Part shown: piece by piece, positions 49,218 to 61,198 of the stretch
How the letters are laid out: each line of letters opens with the position of its first letter
Position numbering within the stretch: position 1 is the first letter of the stretch
Origin: Erythrobasidium yunnanense
Lineage: Eukaryota; Basidiomycota; Cystobasidiomycetes; Erythrobasidiales; Erythrobasidiaceae
Direction of reading: 5' to 3'
Length of the DNA stretch: 64,000 bases
Assembly: GCA_001600175.1 (NCBI GenBank)
Contig: BCJC01000006.1
Location: 1,863,973-1,927,972 of the forward strand
The notes under the pieces: model-generated
Database searches by the model: none
What the model saw: only the letters and a program-made list of their open reading frames with translations
What the model was told of the DNA's origin: nothing
Made by a program: the position numbers and the translations under genes

Positions 49218-50423
49218 TTAATTGCCCTGGAAGATCTTGACATAGTTGACTTCCCAGTATGCGTCGTCGAAATTCTTTGGGTTTGTGACTCGCTGCGCGC
49301 ACGTTCCGGGACATCCACCTGACGAGTACGTCGCACCGCCCCAATCACCACAGAGCGTCGTATCGAATACGATAGTCTGATCTCCGAAGAAGTCGTTTAT
49401 CGCGCAGTTTGAGGTTGAGAAGTATGCTCTTGGTTTGCCCCATGATCCTGGTTTAGGGCTGTTTGCAGTGAGGTCTGCTGGGATGTTGCCGCGTCCGAAG
49501 AACCAGACGTAGATCCCATCGTCTTCCCATAATGTAGCGAAGACACCTCCTCCGATATTGTTGAATCCTTTTCCATACGTCTTGGTGGATGTATCTCCGA
49601 TTCCACAACCTGTGTTGGAGTTGTAGAAAGCATCACAGCTCTCCTGCTTCACATATCCTGCAAATGCATTCGTCTTGCTGATCGAGCACCCTGGGGCAGT
49701 GTGCAAAGTGTATGCATTCGTGTTTTGGTTGTTGACACCCTCGATGATGTCGATCTCGCCTCCGTACGGCCAGTTTGCACCCACTGTCCAGAAAGCAGGC
49801 CATGTCCCGCATCCGTAGGGCATGTGAATAGCATCGATCACAAGCATCTGATTCTTCTTGAAAGGCGTCTGGGATGTGATTCGAATACTGTCTCTGTACC
49901 CTCCCTCAGGCAGCCACGACCAGTTGTCGACCTTCATTATCCTGATATTTACACACGTGACCTGTCAGCTTGTTTGGTCTGCACTAAGATACGCGACGAA
50001 AACAGCGCGTAGAAATGGTGAAACAAGACGCACGCTGTACCCTGGTCTGATATGGAGATGAGGTTCTTGCCCCATGCGTCGCCTCCGCCTTGGTAGTTTA
50101 CCATTCCGTTCGTCGGGTCTGGCCAGTAGAAGAAGTCCCATCCGTCAAAGAAGTTGCTGCCTGTGGACAACGAGGGTTAGCGAGTGGTGACGATATGACA
50201 ATTGGAAGTATAACGCACCCTGCCAGGTCTTTGAGCACGAGAATGAGCGTCCTTTCTGCAACTTGACTTGAGGATCATCGAGATCCATGGGAATAGTCTT
50301 TCCCATCAGACCAGCTCCTGCACCAGGCAGGCCCATCTCTCCTCCAATGTTGCCTGCGAGTGCATGCTGGGCTGCAGCCAGTAGAAGCGACGCGGCTGCT
50401 GCTGCGGTGACTCTTCGAGGCAT
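49218..50423 (-). CDS. Secreted GH16 endo-beta-1,3(4)-glucanase
   Basis: Laminarinase-type glycoside hydrolase, probably acting on cell-wall or storage beta-glucan. The start is MPRRVTAAAAASLLLAAAQH with a clear signal peptide. Exons join through SKTWQ|GSNFFDGWDFFYWPDP and ISDQGTA|IMKVDNWSWLPEG. The catalytic motif E-x-D-x-x-E is in YGGEIDIIEGVN with both acidic catalytic residues. It follows the usual CGTWPAFWTVG block. Later blocks are LWEDDGIYVWFFGRG and ANSPKPGSWGKPRAYF, and it ends VKIFQGN. The second intron is about 94 nt. There is no GPI signal and no carbohydrate-binding module. Confidence 0.95.
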
Positions 50424-52289
50424 CTTCAAAGAATTGGATGGAGTGAAGGAAAGGAAAGAGAGTCGAGCTGCTTCTTGATTCTTGAATGTTAACTTCAATA
50501 ATGACCTCTGCCCAGAGCTGCTCCCAAGATATTAATGAGAGACTATGAACGAGCGGAGTTCGCAGCTGGGCAAATGGCTTGAAAGGTGACGAGAAGCGAG
50601 GGAGAAGCCAAGCGACGACGACAACGTCGATGAAGATACGAACAACGATGCAGCAATCCTCAAAGCTACCACTACTATCGATGTTTTTGGCAACACGCCA
50701 ATCCCAAGCCACGCGAGCGCGTTGCCTGTTTCAGCGGCAGACGAATGGGCTGGATCGCTGTAGATATGCTGCGTCTACATCTATCGTGGCTAGCCTACCT
50801 CGTGGCATGGCGCAGAGCTTGAAGCTACCGCTTTTGTAGGTACGCTGGCTGAGCTCGCTGTGCCTGCTTGATGTTCCTGGTGCTCGCAGTCTGCGATTCA
50901 TTGCAGAGGCGTGAGTGCGCTGTACACTACTGTCATGTAACACATGTACATACAACTTGCATCTTATTGCTTACTTCGTTCTGCTCCTGCCTGTTCCCTC
51001 TCACTCCGCCTTCCCTCGTCGCTCTGCTTTGCTCAACTCGCATCGAAAATCGTCAAGAATTTCAAGGGTAAGTTGCATTTGCATTATACATCTATCACAC
51101 CACTCTACCCTCTGCGATGACAACATTCACGTATCATATCAAACTAGAGTCTCCGAGCTACTCAAACAGCGCCGTCGATTCGTACATCGAATAGACACAG
51201 CTGGGCAACGAGCGAGAACTTTCATTAATCTTCTCTCTGATCCATATCACATCGAAGCAGAGAGTGTAGCACAATCTTGGAGTGCTTCATGCTGACTCTT
51301 CTGCGCTGTTTTCAGGTTTCTCGAAAATGGTGAGCTGAAATTTCCAAGGCCAACACATACTCCATCACACTACACACTCTACTGCAATGATGAATATGCA
51401 CAAAATATAGTACAACAACAACTACTAATGGAAGTAAGTAGCCTGATCCCTCGTTCTTCTGCTGTCTGTGCGACCGATTCTGACTTTGGTACTTTCCCAG
51501 TTACCGTCTCATGCCGCAAGGCGATGACAGAGTTCACGGCGCAAATATCTGATATGCATACACACCCTCACTTCTCACCATTCTCGCGCGAAAGGGAACG
51601 TCGAGCTTAGCATTTCTGACTCTTTTGTTCCGGATGCTCTGCTTCAGGCCGACCGTCGACAGTCGAATGTAGCATAATCTCCCAAGGTAAGCTATACTCT
51701 CCCTTCTCTACACCTACAAACACTGCTCCTCTCCATACTCCCACCCAAACGATGAGTAATCAAAGTTTTCACGACGGTCAACGGACATACTCCATGGCGA
51801 AACTGCCTGCCACTAAACCATATTTATCAGGCCTTATTCTGAGCATATCACACATACACACATCACTACTTCCTCTGCCCTTCCTTCCCGCGCTTCAGCT
51901 GCAGAGGTGAAGCAGGACGCTGACTTGCTCTCCGTCCCTTCACTTCAGAACAAAAAGCGTAAGCTGCGTGCAAGCGAGCTGCGGTCATGTAATAACAGAG
52001 CAGTGTGCTATTCACGAGAGCCGTAATGTAGCTATAATCAATACAATATCAGATCCCATACTAGCCTGCACCAATGCTATCTTTCTCTGCTATTTGACTA
52101 TGTCCTTTCCTTTGTTTCGTGTATCGATATGACTATGATAACGGATGATGCTACAATGACACTATGGCTACTTCTAAGACTGAAAGACTGAAAGACAATA
52201 AGTATGAATGGAAGACTTGATAAGCAGAGCAGAAGATCTTAGATAGTACAATGGATCTGGTCAGAATGTTCAATTTGACAAGTCTTGCA
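50424..52289. other. Long non-coding stretch with many splice-like sites
   Basis: Nearly 1.9 kb between GH16 (minus) and BCAS3-like (minus). 50940-51060 is pyrimidine-rich like a 5' leader and runs into a strong donor (AAGGGTAAGTTG, about 51065). Further donor- and acceptor-like sites follow (GAAGTAAGTAG near 51430, CAAGGTAAGC near 51688, CTTTCCCAG near 51500), yet no frame of useful length can be joined. A spliced non-coding transcript or tiny-exon gene on the plus strand is possible. No protein is recognised. Confidence 0.4.
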
Positions 52290-55200
52290 TCACTTCCTGC
52301 CATTCTTCTTGTTCTTCTTCCTATTTCCCGATCCCGCTGAGCCCGTCGATGCGGGACTGACGCCAAGTGAAGCTGCAGAAGCAGGTCTAGAAGGCTGTAG
52401 CATGCCTCCAGCTTCGTACGATGAGGCGTTAGAAGAAGACGAAGGTGAGACACCTAGCAAGAGTTCGGCTTTGGTCAGCGGTATGGTCCGTTCTTGCAGC
52501 TGATCGATTTCCTTGCTGGCCTCGATAACTGATGGAACGGCTAGTGGAAGGTTTGTTGATATCAGAGTCTTGCTGACTTCGATAGAAGGCTGTAAGGCGT
52601 CTTCCTCGTCAATGCCATCGAGCTTCCACGCTTCCCATTCGTCCCTTCCTTCCATTACTGCATGCTGCTCGTCGCACTGCATGCCCTCTCCTTGCTCATT
52701 CGTGTGAGAGGCAGAATGAACTTCTGGACTCAGGTCCGCAGTACCTCTCTGATTATCACTGCATACGACGGCGCTCCTCGACTCGGCAGAAGAGCCTGCA
52801 TCGATAGATAGAGGAGGAACGGAAGATGAGCCATAAGCCGTCTCGTTCTCAGCCACATCGTACAGCTCTTTCGAAAGTGCGAATGATCCTCTTCTCTTGC
52901 CCTCCACATATGATGCTTGAGCAGGAAGTGCGAACACCGCATCCTCATCTTCGAACGACAGGCTTGTAGCTTGTTGCCGATCAGATCTGGTAGACGCAGA
53001 TAGTCGAGGCGAGGGGCTACTGCTTGACGTGCCTGAGAAATGCTTCGACATTCTCTCCATTGATCGGGTGAGGCTTTGCGTAGTAGCTTTAATCGGTATG
53101 CCTCGAGGCAGAATAGGGATGGGAAGGGCAAGCGGTACTCCCCATCCCCTATTCCCAGCACTGTTCGACAGAGAAGATGGAGAAGAAGTCTTTCCATACC
53201 CATTCGGGAAAGCAGGTGAACTCGAAGGATCAGTGTCCAAGAAAGCATCATCTGGATCTGATGAAATCTGATCTGTGACCCGCTTTTTTGGAGGGGTAGT
53301 GTACGAATCCAAGATCGTATGCATGGCTGAGCGGAGTTCTTCACCTTCTGCAGTTTCCGAGAGAGGGTAGCGGTGAGTATGGTAGACTTCTGTACGGACT
53401 ACTAGACGCTTCCATGACGATGGTAGCGAGAAATTGCCCAGTGAGAAGGCCTTCATGAGTGGATGAGGAGTGCTGGAGCTAGCGTTTGGAGGGTAGTGGT
53501 GGAAAGTGAATGACGGAGAAAGGTAAATAGATCTTGGAAGGACCGCTCGAGAGCGTGAGAAGGTTTCTATTTCCGCCTGATGAGCGGAGGTTCTGCAAGA
53601 ACGAACGAGTCATCAGCGTCTGTATCGGACAGCTCGTCGCAATGTGATACCCACGCTTTCCTGACAAGGGCTGGTCTACCGGATGAAAGTTGGCTAACAT
53701 CGAGCAAGACGTCTTTCCAGTCTTCTCCCCTTCCAAGCGGATAATAAGCCACTTTGCTCTCTCTAGCTAGTAATTGCTCGCTCTCGAAGGTAGTGGGTGG
53801 ACTTCCTCCAGATCGCATCATCTGCGTGATCCCACTTGCAGCTTGTGAGGTGACGCGATTCGTGAGAGGTGCGCTCGCTGGGGCAGTCTTGGGACTTGAT
53901 GAGAGTAATACACGGGAATAGACGAGATTTGAGAGATGAGGATAGAAAGCGAAGACGTTTACTGAATACGAAGACTTGGAGGAAGTCGATCGAAGGGAAT
54001 GAAGGATATCGCCAGATGGCATGAAGAGGATCGAAGGTGGCTCAGCGGGTCGGACAGAAGCCTTCGCCTCCTCGTCCCCATTTCGAGTATCTGTGTCTGT
54101 GCTTGTGCCAGCTCCAGAAGGATCAGGTAGCGGCTGAGGCGGCTTGATACGTACAAGCGCAGTGACAGACACGCTGAGCGGTATCAACTTAGTCATGTTG
54201 ACGAATTTGTCCGAAAGGTGTGTCTCGATACTGGGTTTCCCTCCTCCAGGCAGCAGCGGAAAGATATGAGCTGTCCCTCTTGACGTAGTGACGCTGACGA
54301 AGCGCGAGTCTGCTGACCAGACGGCTTGTACAGCATCTGCAGGTGTCAGACCGCGGTTGAGGCGATACCGGTGCCATACTTTACTATCTTCTCCGTGGGA
54401 AGTGGAAGATGGGACTCGCGAAGAACCGACGAAGGAGGAAGGACGAAGTTCAAAGATGTGGAAAGCGTGGCCTTCGCTTGAAGAAGTCAAGACTTGCGTT
54501 CCGGAAGGATTGAATGATAAAAGTGTGATAGGATGGGACTTGGAAGGCTTGAAGTGGGCTATTCGTCGCAGTTGGCTATTGTTGCGAGCTGAGCTGGAGG
54601 TAGTCCGCTGCTTCTGACTTGAAGACAGGAGATCTACTACTATGACTGTGCTTGGAGATCGCTGGCCCTTCAACCCAGTGTATGGAGGCTGATAATCCCT
54701 ATGACTAGAATCGCTCTGCCTTCCAGGTTGAGAAGGCTTCGGTGCCGACCTGGAGAAGCGTGTGCCTCCGCTATTCGGGCTTAGTCCACCATGCGAAGTT
54801 GGTGAGCTCCCTTTACTCGAGCGATATCTCGCATATCCATAATCGGTAATGGCTTTCATCCCGCTCAACATCCCTTCTCCCACTTTCCGAGCCGTCTCAG
54901 CGGATATCTGGATAGGTATCGATGAAGGGCGATGGGAAGTCGAGTCGGAGGAAGGGCCATCCCGCCTTGAAGACGCCCCGGCGCTGCTATTCGAGTGCGA
55001 TTGGGCGGATATGATGCCATTGCCTGAGTTCTCGGGCGGGCTTGATGTGCTTGCATAGGCGAGCAGACGCGATCGCGATAATGTATAGACAGGTATCCCT
55101 GTCTTGGGATGTACGGCTACATCCGATATTGGCGAGCAGGGCTCTTCAGCGAGTGTGAGAAGCGAGTAGACACGTAGAGCTGGGGGATTTGCTGTGGCCT

Positions 55201-56177
55201 GTGTGACAAAGCACATTAGAATCGTTGGTCGGCGGTGCGGGGTTTAGTGGATACGTACAGTTAACAGATATGCCTCATTGAGCTGTATGTCCACTACATT
55301 GCCCGGTATACGAAGGGATCTGACTATCTTATGGCTTGACAGCGAGTAGAAGCTGATCACGGAATCGCTCGTCCTGGTCAGATTACCAATTAGCCGTTTT
55401 CCCAAGCAGGAAGGCGAGGGCGACTCACAGGATCGCAAGCAGTGGAAAGTCCTTCAGTACGCTTGATTGCGTCGTATCTCTGTTCCGCAAGCTGGGTACT
55501 ACTCTTGCACACGTGACGTGTCCGCTGTTAACCGGCGAACGTGACAGGTTGAAGATTTCCTTTGCCTCGTTTGCATCTTGTATATCCCAGATGCTCAGAC
55601 CAGCAGTATACACTGCAATCAAGACTCTTCTGCCTCCGGTGTCGCCTGGATGCCCGGTAACAGTGGCGGAGTTTGGTAGTACGTCCCATGATGACCAGAC
55701 GAGATTGTTTGCTCCGTCTTTGGATATAGAGCCACTGGGATTACCAGCTATACTGGCTGCGAGGTCTGGCTGGCCCGTGCGACCGACGTTGTCATCTCCC
55801 GGTTCGCTATCGCTATCATGCGTGTCCACATCAGGAAGCTGGGCTGGCGAAGAGGTCTGACCAGCTTGTGAAGCAGTATAAGATGTATTCCGAGCATTTG
55901 CCAGGTAGCTGATGCCTTCCGAGATGCGTCGGTACTGTTGTTCGATACGGCGCGTCGACCCGGCAGCGAGCGGTCTGATGGTAGCGACTATGCTTTCGAC
56001 GGCGCTTGATTCGCTGTGGACATCGTATAGATAGTATACAATGCTTCAGCTTTTTTGCGCATTCAGACCTCAATTGAGACACCCTGACGGCTCTCTGACT
56101 CACCGGAGCAAGACTGGCTGCACGGCATGTCCATCGCTATGTTGTTGCTGATGTCCATGGTGTTGCTTGCTGAGCAT
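52290..56177 (-). CDS. BCAS3-like WD40 (beta-propeller) protein
   Basis: Large protein, over 1,100 residues, with the BCAS3 architecture: propeller repeats in the N-terminal half and a BCAS3 domain behind. Visible pieces are NLVWSSWDVLP, VLIAVYTAGLSIWDI, ISDVAVHPKTGIPVYTLS, HPITLLSFNPSGTQVLTSSS, AVWSADSRFVSVTTSRGTAH, then across a GTGGGT intron QAEIETFSRSRAVLPRSIYL and SPSFTFHHYPPN, and a Ser-rich tail ending RKKNKKNGRK. In animals BCAS3 acts with PHAF1 at autophagic membranes and in cytoskeleton control; the fungal role is unknown. The 5' end is uncertain: 56177 is the first ATG in frame, but coding-like sequence (VQVYTASERVQAASLTIAG) extends to about 56295, so an upstream exon may exist. 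Confidence 0.85.
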
Positions 56178-56464
56178 AAAATGAGAATCTGATACCAATG
56201 TTGCACCAGCACGCTCCCTTGGGCTACCGGCTATCGTAAGGCTGGCTGCTTGGACGCGCTCTGAAGCGGTGTAGACTTGGACCGGTACGCTGGTAGATTG
56301 ATGTTAGATGGGTGTATAAGGGTGTGTTAGGGCGAGTCTTGAATTGGATTCAAAGGATCGAAGACCAATCCTTATCGTCGCCAGCTCAAGCTTGGTCCGC
56401 TTGTCATCAGCCCGACCTATCCAGGAAACAAAGGTCAACAAATAGGACACTACGTATCACTACA

Positions 56465-57012
56465 ATGCCGCCAAATGGACAGTCGACATCATCGGCGAAC
56501 AAGGAATCAGTTCTCAGCCTGCTGCAGGGATTCCTGCGGCAACAAGAAACGAGAACGGCCATCGTGAACGAGCTGCAGACTGCTTTTGACGAAGCTGGAA
56601 TCATAGATCAAGCACTCGCACGAGTCGTAGAGATCAGTGGAGCCGGCTTGCTCGAAGTCAAAGCCAAAATCGATGCAGTTCTGGACAGCTTGCAAGCGCA
56701 AGGAGCCACGAGTGAGAAGCAGTTGTGTCTGGATGTGGAGAATAAAGAGAAGGAAAGGATCACGGAAGCTACGAGAAGACAGCAGATCCAGAGAATTATT
56801 GCGCTGAACAAGGAGGATTTAAACAACGTCCGCGAAATTCAAGCTGCTCTTACAGAGTCGGATCGCAAGTGAGTTATTCACGTCTATCACAGACAGAAAT
56901 AAGTACTGATGCATCTGATTGCGGCAGATTGCGAACTATCCTCGAATCGCTCAACGAGGCCTTGCAAGAAATCCGAGCCGTCATGACAGACCTGGCAGCC
57001 GAAGAAGAGTAA
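56465..57012 (+). CDS. Small coiled-coil protein, function unknown
   Basis: About 162 residues in two exons. It starts MPPNGQSTSSANKESVL; an intron after ESDRK (56871 to about 56928) leads to LRTILESLNEALQEIRAVMT and an acidic end DLAAEEE. It is almost entirely helical, with heptad-like patterns (LLQGFLRQQETRTAIVNEL, QRIIALNKEDLNNVREI). No family is recognised. It could be a subunit of a small coiled-coil complex. It is divergent from the BCAS3-like gene with less than 300 bp between them, so they may share a promoter. Confidence 0.72.
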
Positions 57013-57688
57013 TACTGCCCAAGGAGACAGCTCTCTTTCCAAGAGGTCGGCCCATACCTCCTCAGCCGCGGATTAGATTGTGCTGCAGCAAAGGGAATCC
57101 ACATTTCCAACTGGCCGAAGTCTCTCCCATTAGAGCAGCATCTACACCCTTCTGCTCGCATTGGACATTTGGTGTCGAGTCTCCTGGGCGCTCAGATGCC
57201 TGTCAGCTGCAAAGACCTGAGGAGCTCTACCAGATCCAGATTTGTTACGGGCCCTGCAGGTTACAATGCGAAGCGGATGGTCACATTCGATGCAAGCTCG
57301 AGCTGCTATCACTTCCACACTAGAAGGGAGTTGTCTCGGCGCATCACAAAGACCTGTCTGAAGCTGTCCCTCTGGAAGGCACGTCGAAGCATCGCGGGAG
57401 ATGCGTGAGCCGTCCCAGCTCAAAGCACGATAATCGAGGGGATCTAACTCCTGGATAGTCAGTCTGCAATGGACAAGAATTCGAGACACAGCAGTGTTGG
57501 CGATACCTTGGAGAGACAACTTGTATGAGCAGAACCTGATTGGACTGGCTAAAGCGGACTTGCATGTGACTACTTAGTATACAAACTTCTCTTAGGTCTG
57601 TCATAGTCATATTTCTCGTTGTTGCAAAGCGCCACTTTCCACCTCTCTTACTTTACTCGATCCACAATTTCTCGTCTTCTTATCTGTG
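57013..57688. other. Intergenic, no gene seen
   Basis: 3' region of the coiled-coil gene and promoter of the next. Several 80-125-codon frames overlap on both strands and match nothing. Confidence 0.45.
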
Positions 57689-58259
57689 ATGTCTTCTCCT
57701 CTGGATCCCCTCATGAACAAGCTTTTCTCTCGGAGTTCTTTGCCTCCTCTGCGACCAAGTCGGCCATATGACGATGCCCTTACGCAAGAAATCCAGAAAG
57801 CTGATGCTGGAGCTGTTCTTCAAGCCAGTGTGTTTCTAACTCACCTAAAAAATCCTCCGACAAGCTATCTAACTGCTCGCTAGCTCTGCACCTGCTCAAT
57901 GATGACATCTCTCGAGCGCACGATCTCGCACAAGCGCACGAAGAGAGCATGACGGCCAATCTCACGCACGCAATACTTCATCGAAGGGAAGGAGATTACT
58001 GGAATAGCGTACGCCCACCCGCTCTCGCTGTCAGCCTGCGACCTGATATTGGAATCGATAGAAATGGTGGTTAAGCAGGATATCTCATCCGCTGTTACAA
58101 GATATACATCAAGGTACAAAAGGAGCAAAGAAGTTTGTAGATGAATGCGAAAAGGCGCATAGCAGTAAATCGCAAATCGAGTTGGAGCGCCTTCAACAGA
58201 TACAGTGGAAAGAGTTGAAAGCTCTAGTCGAGTATGCTGCTAATGAGGAGAGTAGGTAA
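57689..58259 (+). CDS. Small conserved protein with HRREGDYWNS motif
   Basis: About 152 residues in three exons. It starts MSSPLDPLMNKLFSRSS. A 5' intron with donor A|GTGTGT joins AGAVLQA to TLHLLNDDISRAHDLAQAHE. A second intron joins HAILHRREGDYWNS to KWWLSRISHPLLQDIHQG. It ends YAANEESR. The core (LLNDD...AH...H...LHAILHRREGDYxNSKYW) matches a small helical family that I recall from fungi and bacteria, with no established function. The conserved His, Arg, Glu and Trp residues are all present. No signal peptide or membrane segment. Confidence 0.78.
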
Positions 58260-58560
58260 AGTCGATACTTATCAAGCGCGAAAGTCAAGCTCTGCTGCCG
58301 TCATGTAACCTATAACCAGGTAGCTTTTCCCGCGCCTCAAGCTTGAGGACGCTTTCTACAATGTAGCTTCTACATACGATCTTACTCTATCGTTGTTACT
58401 CAGACTACACGAATCCCATCAGATGTTCCTGCCTTTCGGTCATTTACACGTGACGCCTCTTGCTTCCGGCCTACTCACAGCCTACTAATCTACTTACAAG
58501 CTGCTTCCAAAACTACTAACTTTTCTCGGAGCTACCCTTTCTACCGTATTTAATTCTTCG
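58260..58560. other. Intergenic, no gene seen
   Basis: Short promoter region of the methyltransferase gene; nothing recognised. Confidence 0.5.
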
Positions 58561-59585
58561 ATGGCCTGGAGATGTTCTGGATCCACGAATGCTCAGCTCG
58601 TCGATAACCTCTTTCATGCCGGGATTATCAAGAGTCCAAGGATCGTAGATGCTATGAAAGCTACTGACCGTAAAGTATGTCGCGTTAACTGTCCTCGCCC
58701 GTGCAATCGGAGCTCCACCGACCCCGCGTATTCCGATATCGTAGTTCTACGTTCGGCAGGAAGACACAGCATACGAAGACTCGCCGCAGCCTATTGGTCA
58801 TGCTGCCACCATCTCAGCTCCCCATATGTGCGCTAATCCTCGTCTGTCAGGCTTAGCCGAGCTAATCGACGTCTGCGCAATCCCAGGCATGCACACGCTC
58901 TGGAGTATCTCCTTCCGTACTTGAAGCCTGGAGCAAGAGTGCTAGACGTAGGATGCGGGAGCGGAGTCCGTCTAATCCACCGATATGCCTGGAGCATCGC
59001 TGACTACGGATGCAGTACCTGGTAGGCATACTTCACGAGCTCGTGCAGCCAGGAGGCACAGTGTATGCTTGATTCCATACTCGTATGCACACATTGATGA
59101 CCCAACCTAGAATCGGAATCGACCACATCATGGCTCTGACCGATCTCAGCGAAGCAAATCTACGCAAAGACAAGCACAGCTCGACGCTTGACAGTGGAGA
59201 TGTCAAGATTGTGACCGGTGATGGACGCAAAGGATGGCCAGCCGAAGCACCTTACGACGTCATTCACGTCGGAGCTGCTGCGCCAAAAATGCCACAACCC
59301 CTTGTGGATCAGCTTAAACAGCCTGGGCGGATGTTCATTCCTGTAGGAACAGATGTGCAGGATGTTTGGTGCGTCGACAAAGATGATAATGGTAACATCC
59401 AGCAGGAAAAACTCTTCGGGTGGGCAGTTCTTCTCAAATCTCCCATGTGAAGCTCACTCTATTTGCGCTATTCTGCGTCACATTGCAAAGTGTACGCTAC
59501 GGTAAGCGGGATGCCGAAGTTCCCCAAACAACGCTAAGCTGAAGAAACTGAACTTACAACAGTGCCGCTGACTGATGCACCGTGA
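58561..59585 (+). CDS. Protein-L-isoaspartate O-methyltransferase
   Basis: Repairs age-damaged proteins by methylating L-isoaspartyl residues using S-adenosylmethionine. Exons read MAWRCSGSTNAQLVDNLFHA, then FYVRQEDTAYEDSPQPIGHA, then ATISAPHMHAHALEYLLPYL, the SAM-binding motif I RVLDVGCGSG, YLVGILHELVQPGGTVIGID, motif II VIHVGAAAPKMPQPLVDQL, and FIPVGTD. The end is split: LFG, an 11-nt micro-exon (59491-59501) and a last exon (59563-59585) restore GVRYVPLTDAP, the family's hallmark C-terminus. Without that splicing the frame would stop at 59450 as LFGWAVLLKSPM. Seven exons; all expected motifs are present. Confidence 0.93.
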
Positions 59586-59749
59586 ACAAGGACGGGTGCT
59601 AGCAAGGTATTGAACAAATGATTTACTCTGTGATACACGTACGTCTACCACCTGTAGCTGTATTCCTTGCAACTGCGGACTGTAGACCATAGCTTCTGAG
59701 ACTATGATGGGGATTGTGAAACAGGTATCGTGAAAGCGCAGATTAGCAG

Positions 59750-61198
59750 CTAGTCCTTGAGTAATCCTTCCTGTGCCAGCCAGCGGGCTAGCTTCTTCCC
59801 GATTTTGGCCGCGCCTTTCCTCGTAGGATGTAGGCCGTCAAACGTATCTTCTCGGCTATCCAGCCATCCTTCTGTATCTGCAAAGTGTAGCCTGGCCTTT
59901 GTGCCTTTCGCAAGCTCCGTCACAGCTGCTATGGAGCTGGGACGTACAAGGAGGGAAGGTCGAGGAGACATCATGACCGATTCAGAACCAGCAGGCATAG
60001 GCAGTCCAGACTCGTTCAGCTTGGAAGACTGTGACTGATCACGAACGAGCTTATGCAGCGATTTCGTGCTTGGTGAAGGTGATATGCGGCTGAGGGAGGG
60101 ATTAGGCGAAGGAGATTCCAGCTGCATCTTGGCCAATTCGAGCATAGGAGTCGAAGGGAAATCGCCATTCTGAAAGGGATCTTCGTTCGCCCATACCTCC
60201 TGCATGCGGTGTACCATATCACGCATTTCTGGGTAATTCGTTACGTACTTCCCTTGCTCGTGCGACCAAGATCCGAAAGGCGCTAGCACGACGACATCCC
60301 CCGTTCTCCTGCCATGGGTCTCTTTGAGCATATTCAGAAAGTTCTCGTACGTCTCAATAAACTTGTTCGCTGGAGTATCATCGTTTGTGCCGAGGTTCAC
60401 GAATATATGGGTAGGTCCGCTTTCCGAGTCACGCTCAGCAAAGTCCCAGTCTGCCCCATCCTCCAGAGGATGTGTCTTGAACCATTGGCTTTCCATACCC
60501 TCCTCATCTGGCGAATCGACTAGCTTGATGCCAGGGAAGGCGATAGCGGACAGTCGCAAGTTATTGGATAGCCTCGTCTTGAGTTGAGAAGGATATGCAT
60601 CGACGAAGCCGTTGTATTCTTCCTCGCGGCCACTGGTAGGCGAGCTAATGTAGCCGGAAGTAAGGGAGTCACCGATGAAGAGAAGAGTCGGCAGGTTTGA
60701 GATGCCTTCAGGGAAAGTGGGAGAGATGGTATATCCTGCTAGGGTCTGTATGGATCTGACTTGCAAAAGACTGCCCCAGTCAAGCAGGGTTATCTCGACA
60801 GTCTTGGTTTCTGGCGGTCCTCCGTCCGAGCTGGAAGCGATAGGAAGGCCATCCTGCGATATCGATACACCTTCGAGACCAGGTGATGCCAGAGGTTCAA
60901 TGGTCGTTCCCTCAGGCGGCCAGAGCCGTATCGACACGTTGGACCTGACGCGCGCAGTATAATAGCTCTTGCCGTCAACGCTCCATCCAATCGTAGGGAA
61001 CTCGGTAGCGACAGTCTTGTCGCCTGGCTGCAGGAAGAGAAGGGGTCCAGAGAAGTCGAAGCGCAGACTCGAGCCAGCCCTGCAATTCATCGGTACGGCA
61101 TCATCAGCAGACTGACGCATAGGGGCTCTTTCTGTTACGAAACAGCCGCAAGCTGAAAAGGACAGGGTCAGCTCACCAGCCTGCAGTCTTGGATTCAT
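59750..61198 (-). CDS. SGNH/GDSL esterase, CE2-like, intronless
   Basis: A 482-residue single-exon hydrolase. The N-terminal part (LRFDFSGPLLFLQPGD, VRSNVSIRLWPPEG) looks like the beta-sandwich of carbohydrate esterase family 2. The SGNH domain has block I LLFIGDSLTSGY (nucleophile Ser), block III FVNLGTNDD, and block V DGLHPTRKG with the catalytic Asp and His. A Ser-rich, probably disordered insert of about 80 residues lies between blocks III and V. There is no clear signal peptide, unlike secreted CE2 enzymes. It could deacetylate a cytosolic sugar or lipid substrate. It is the longest intronless gene in the window. Confidence 0.9.
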   Translation of the reverse strand: MNPRLQAGELTLSFSACGCFVTERAPMRQSADDAVPMNCRAGSSLRFDFSGPLLFLQPGDKTVATEFPTIGWSVDGKSYYTARVRSNVSIRLWPPEGTTIEPLASPGLEGVSISQDGLPIASSSDGGPPETKTVEITLLDWGSLLQVRSIQTLAGYTISPTFPEGISNLPTLLFIGDSLTSGYISSPTSGREEEYNGFVDAYPSQLKTRLSNNLRLSAIAFPGIKLVDSPDEEGMESQWFKTHPLEDGADWDFAERDSESGPTHIFVNLGTNDDTPANKFIETYENFLNMLKETHGRRTGDVVVLAPFGSWSHEQGKYVTNYPEMRDMVHRMQEVWANEDPFQNGDFPSTPMLELAKMQLESPSPNPSLSRISPSPSTKSLHKLVRDQSQSSKLNESGLPMPAGSESVMMSPRPSLLVRPSSIAAVTELAKGTKARLHFADTEGWLDSREDTFDGLHPTRKGAAKIGKKLARWLAQEGLLKD

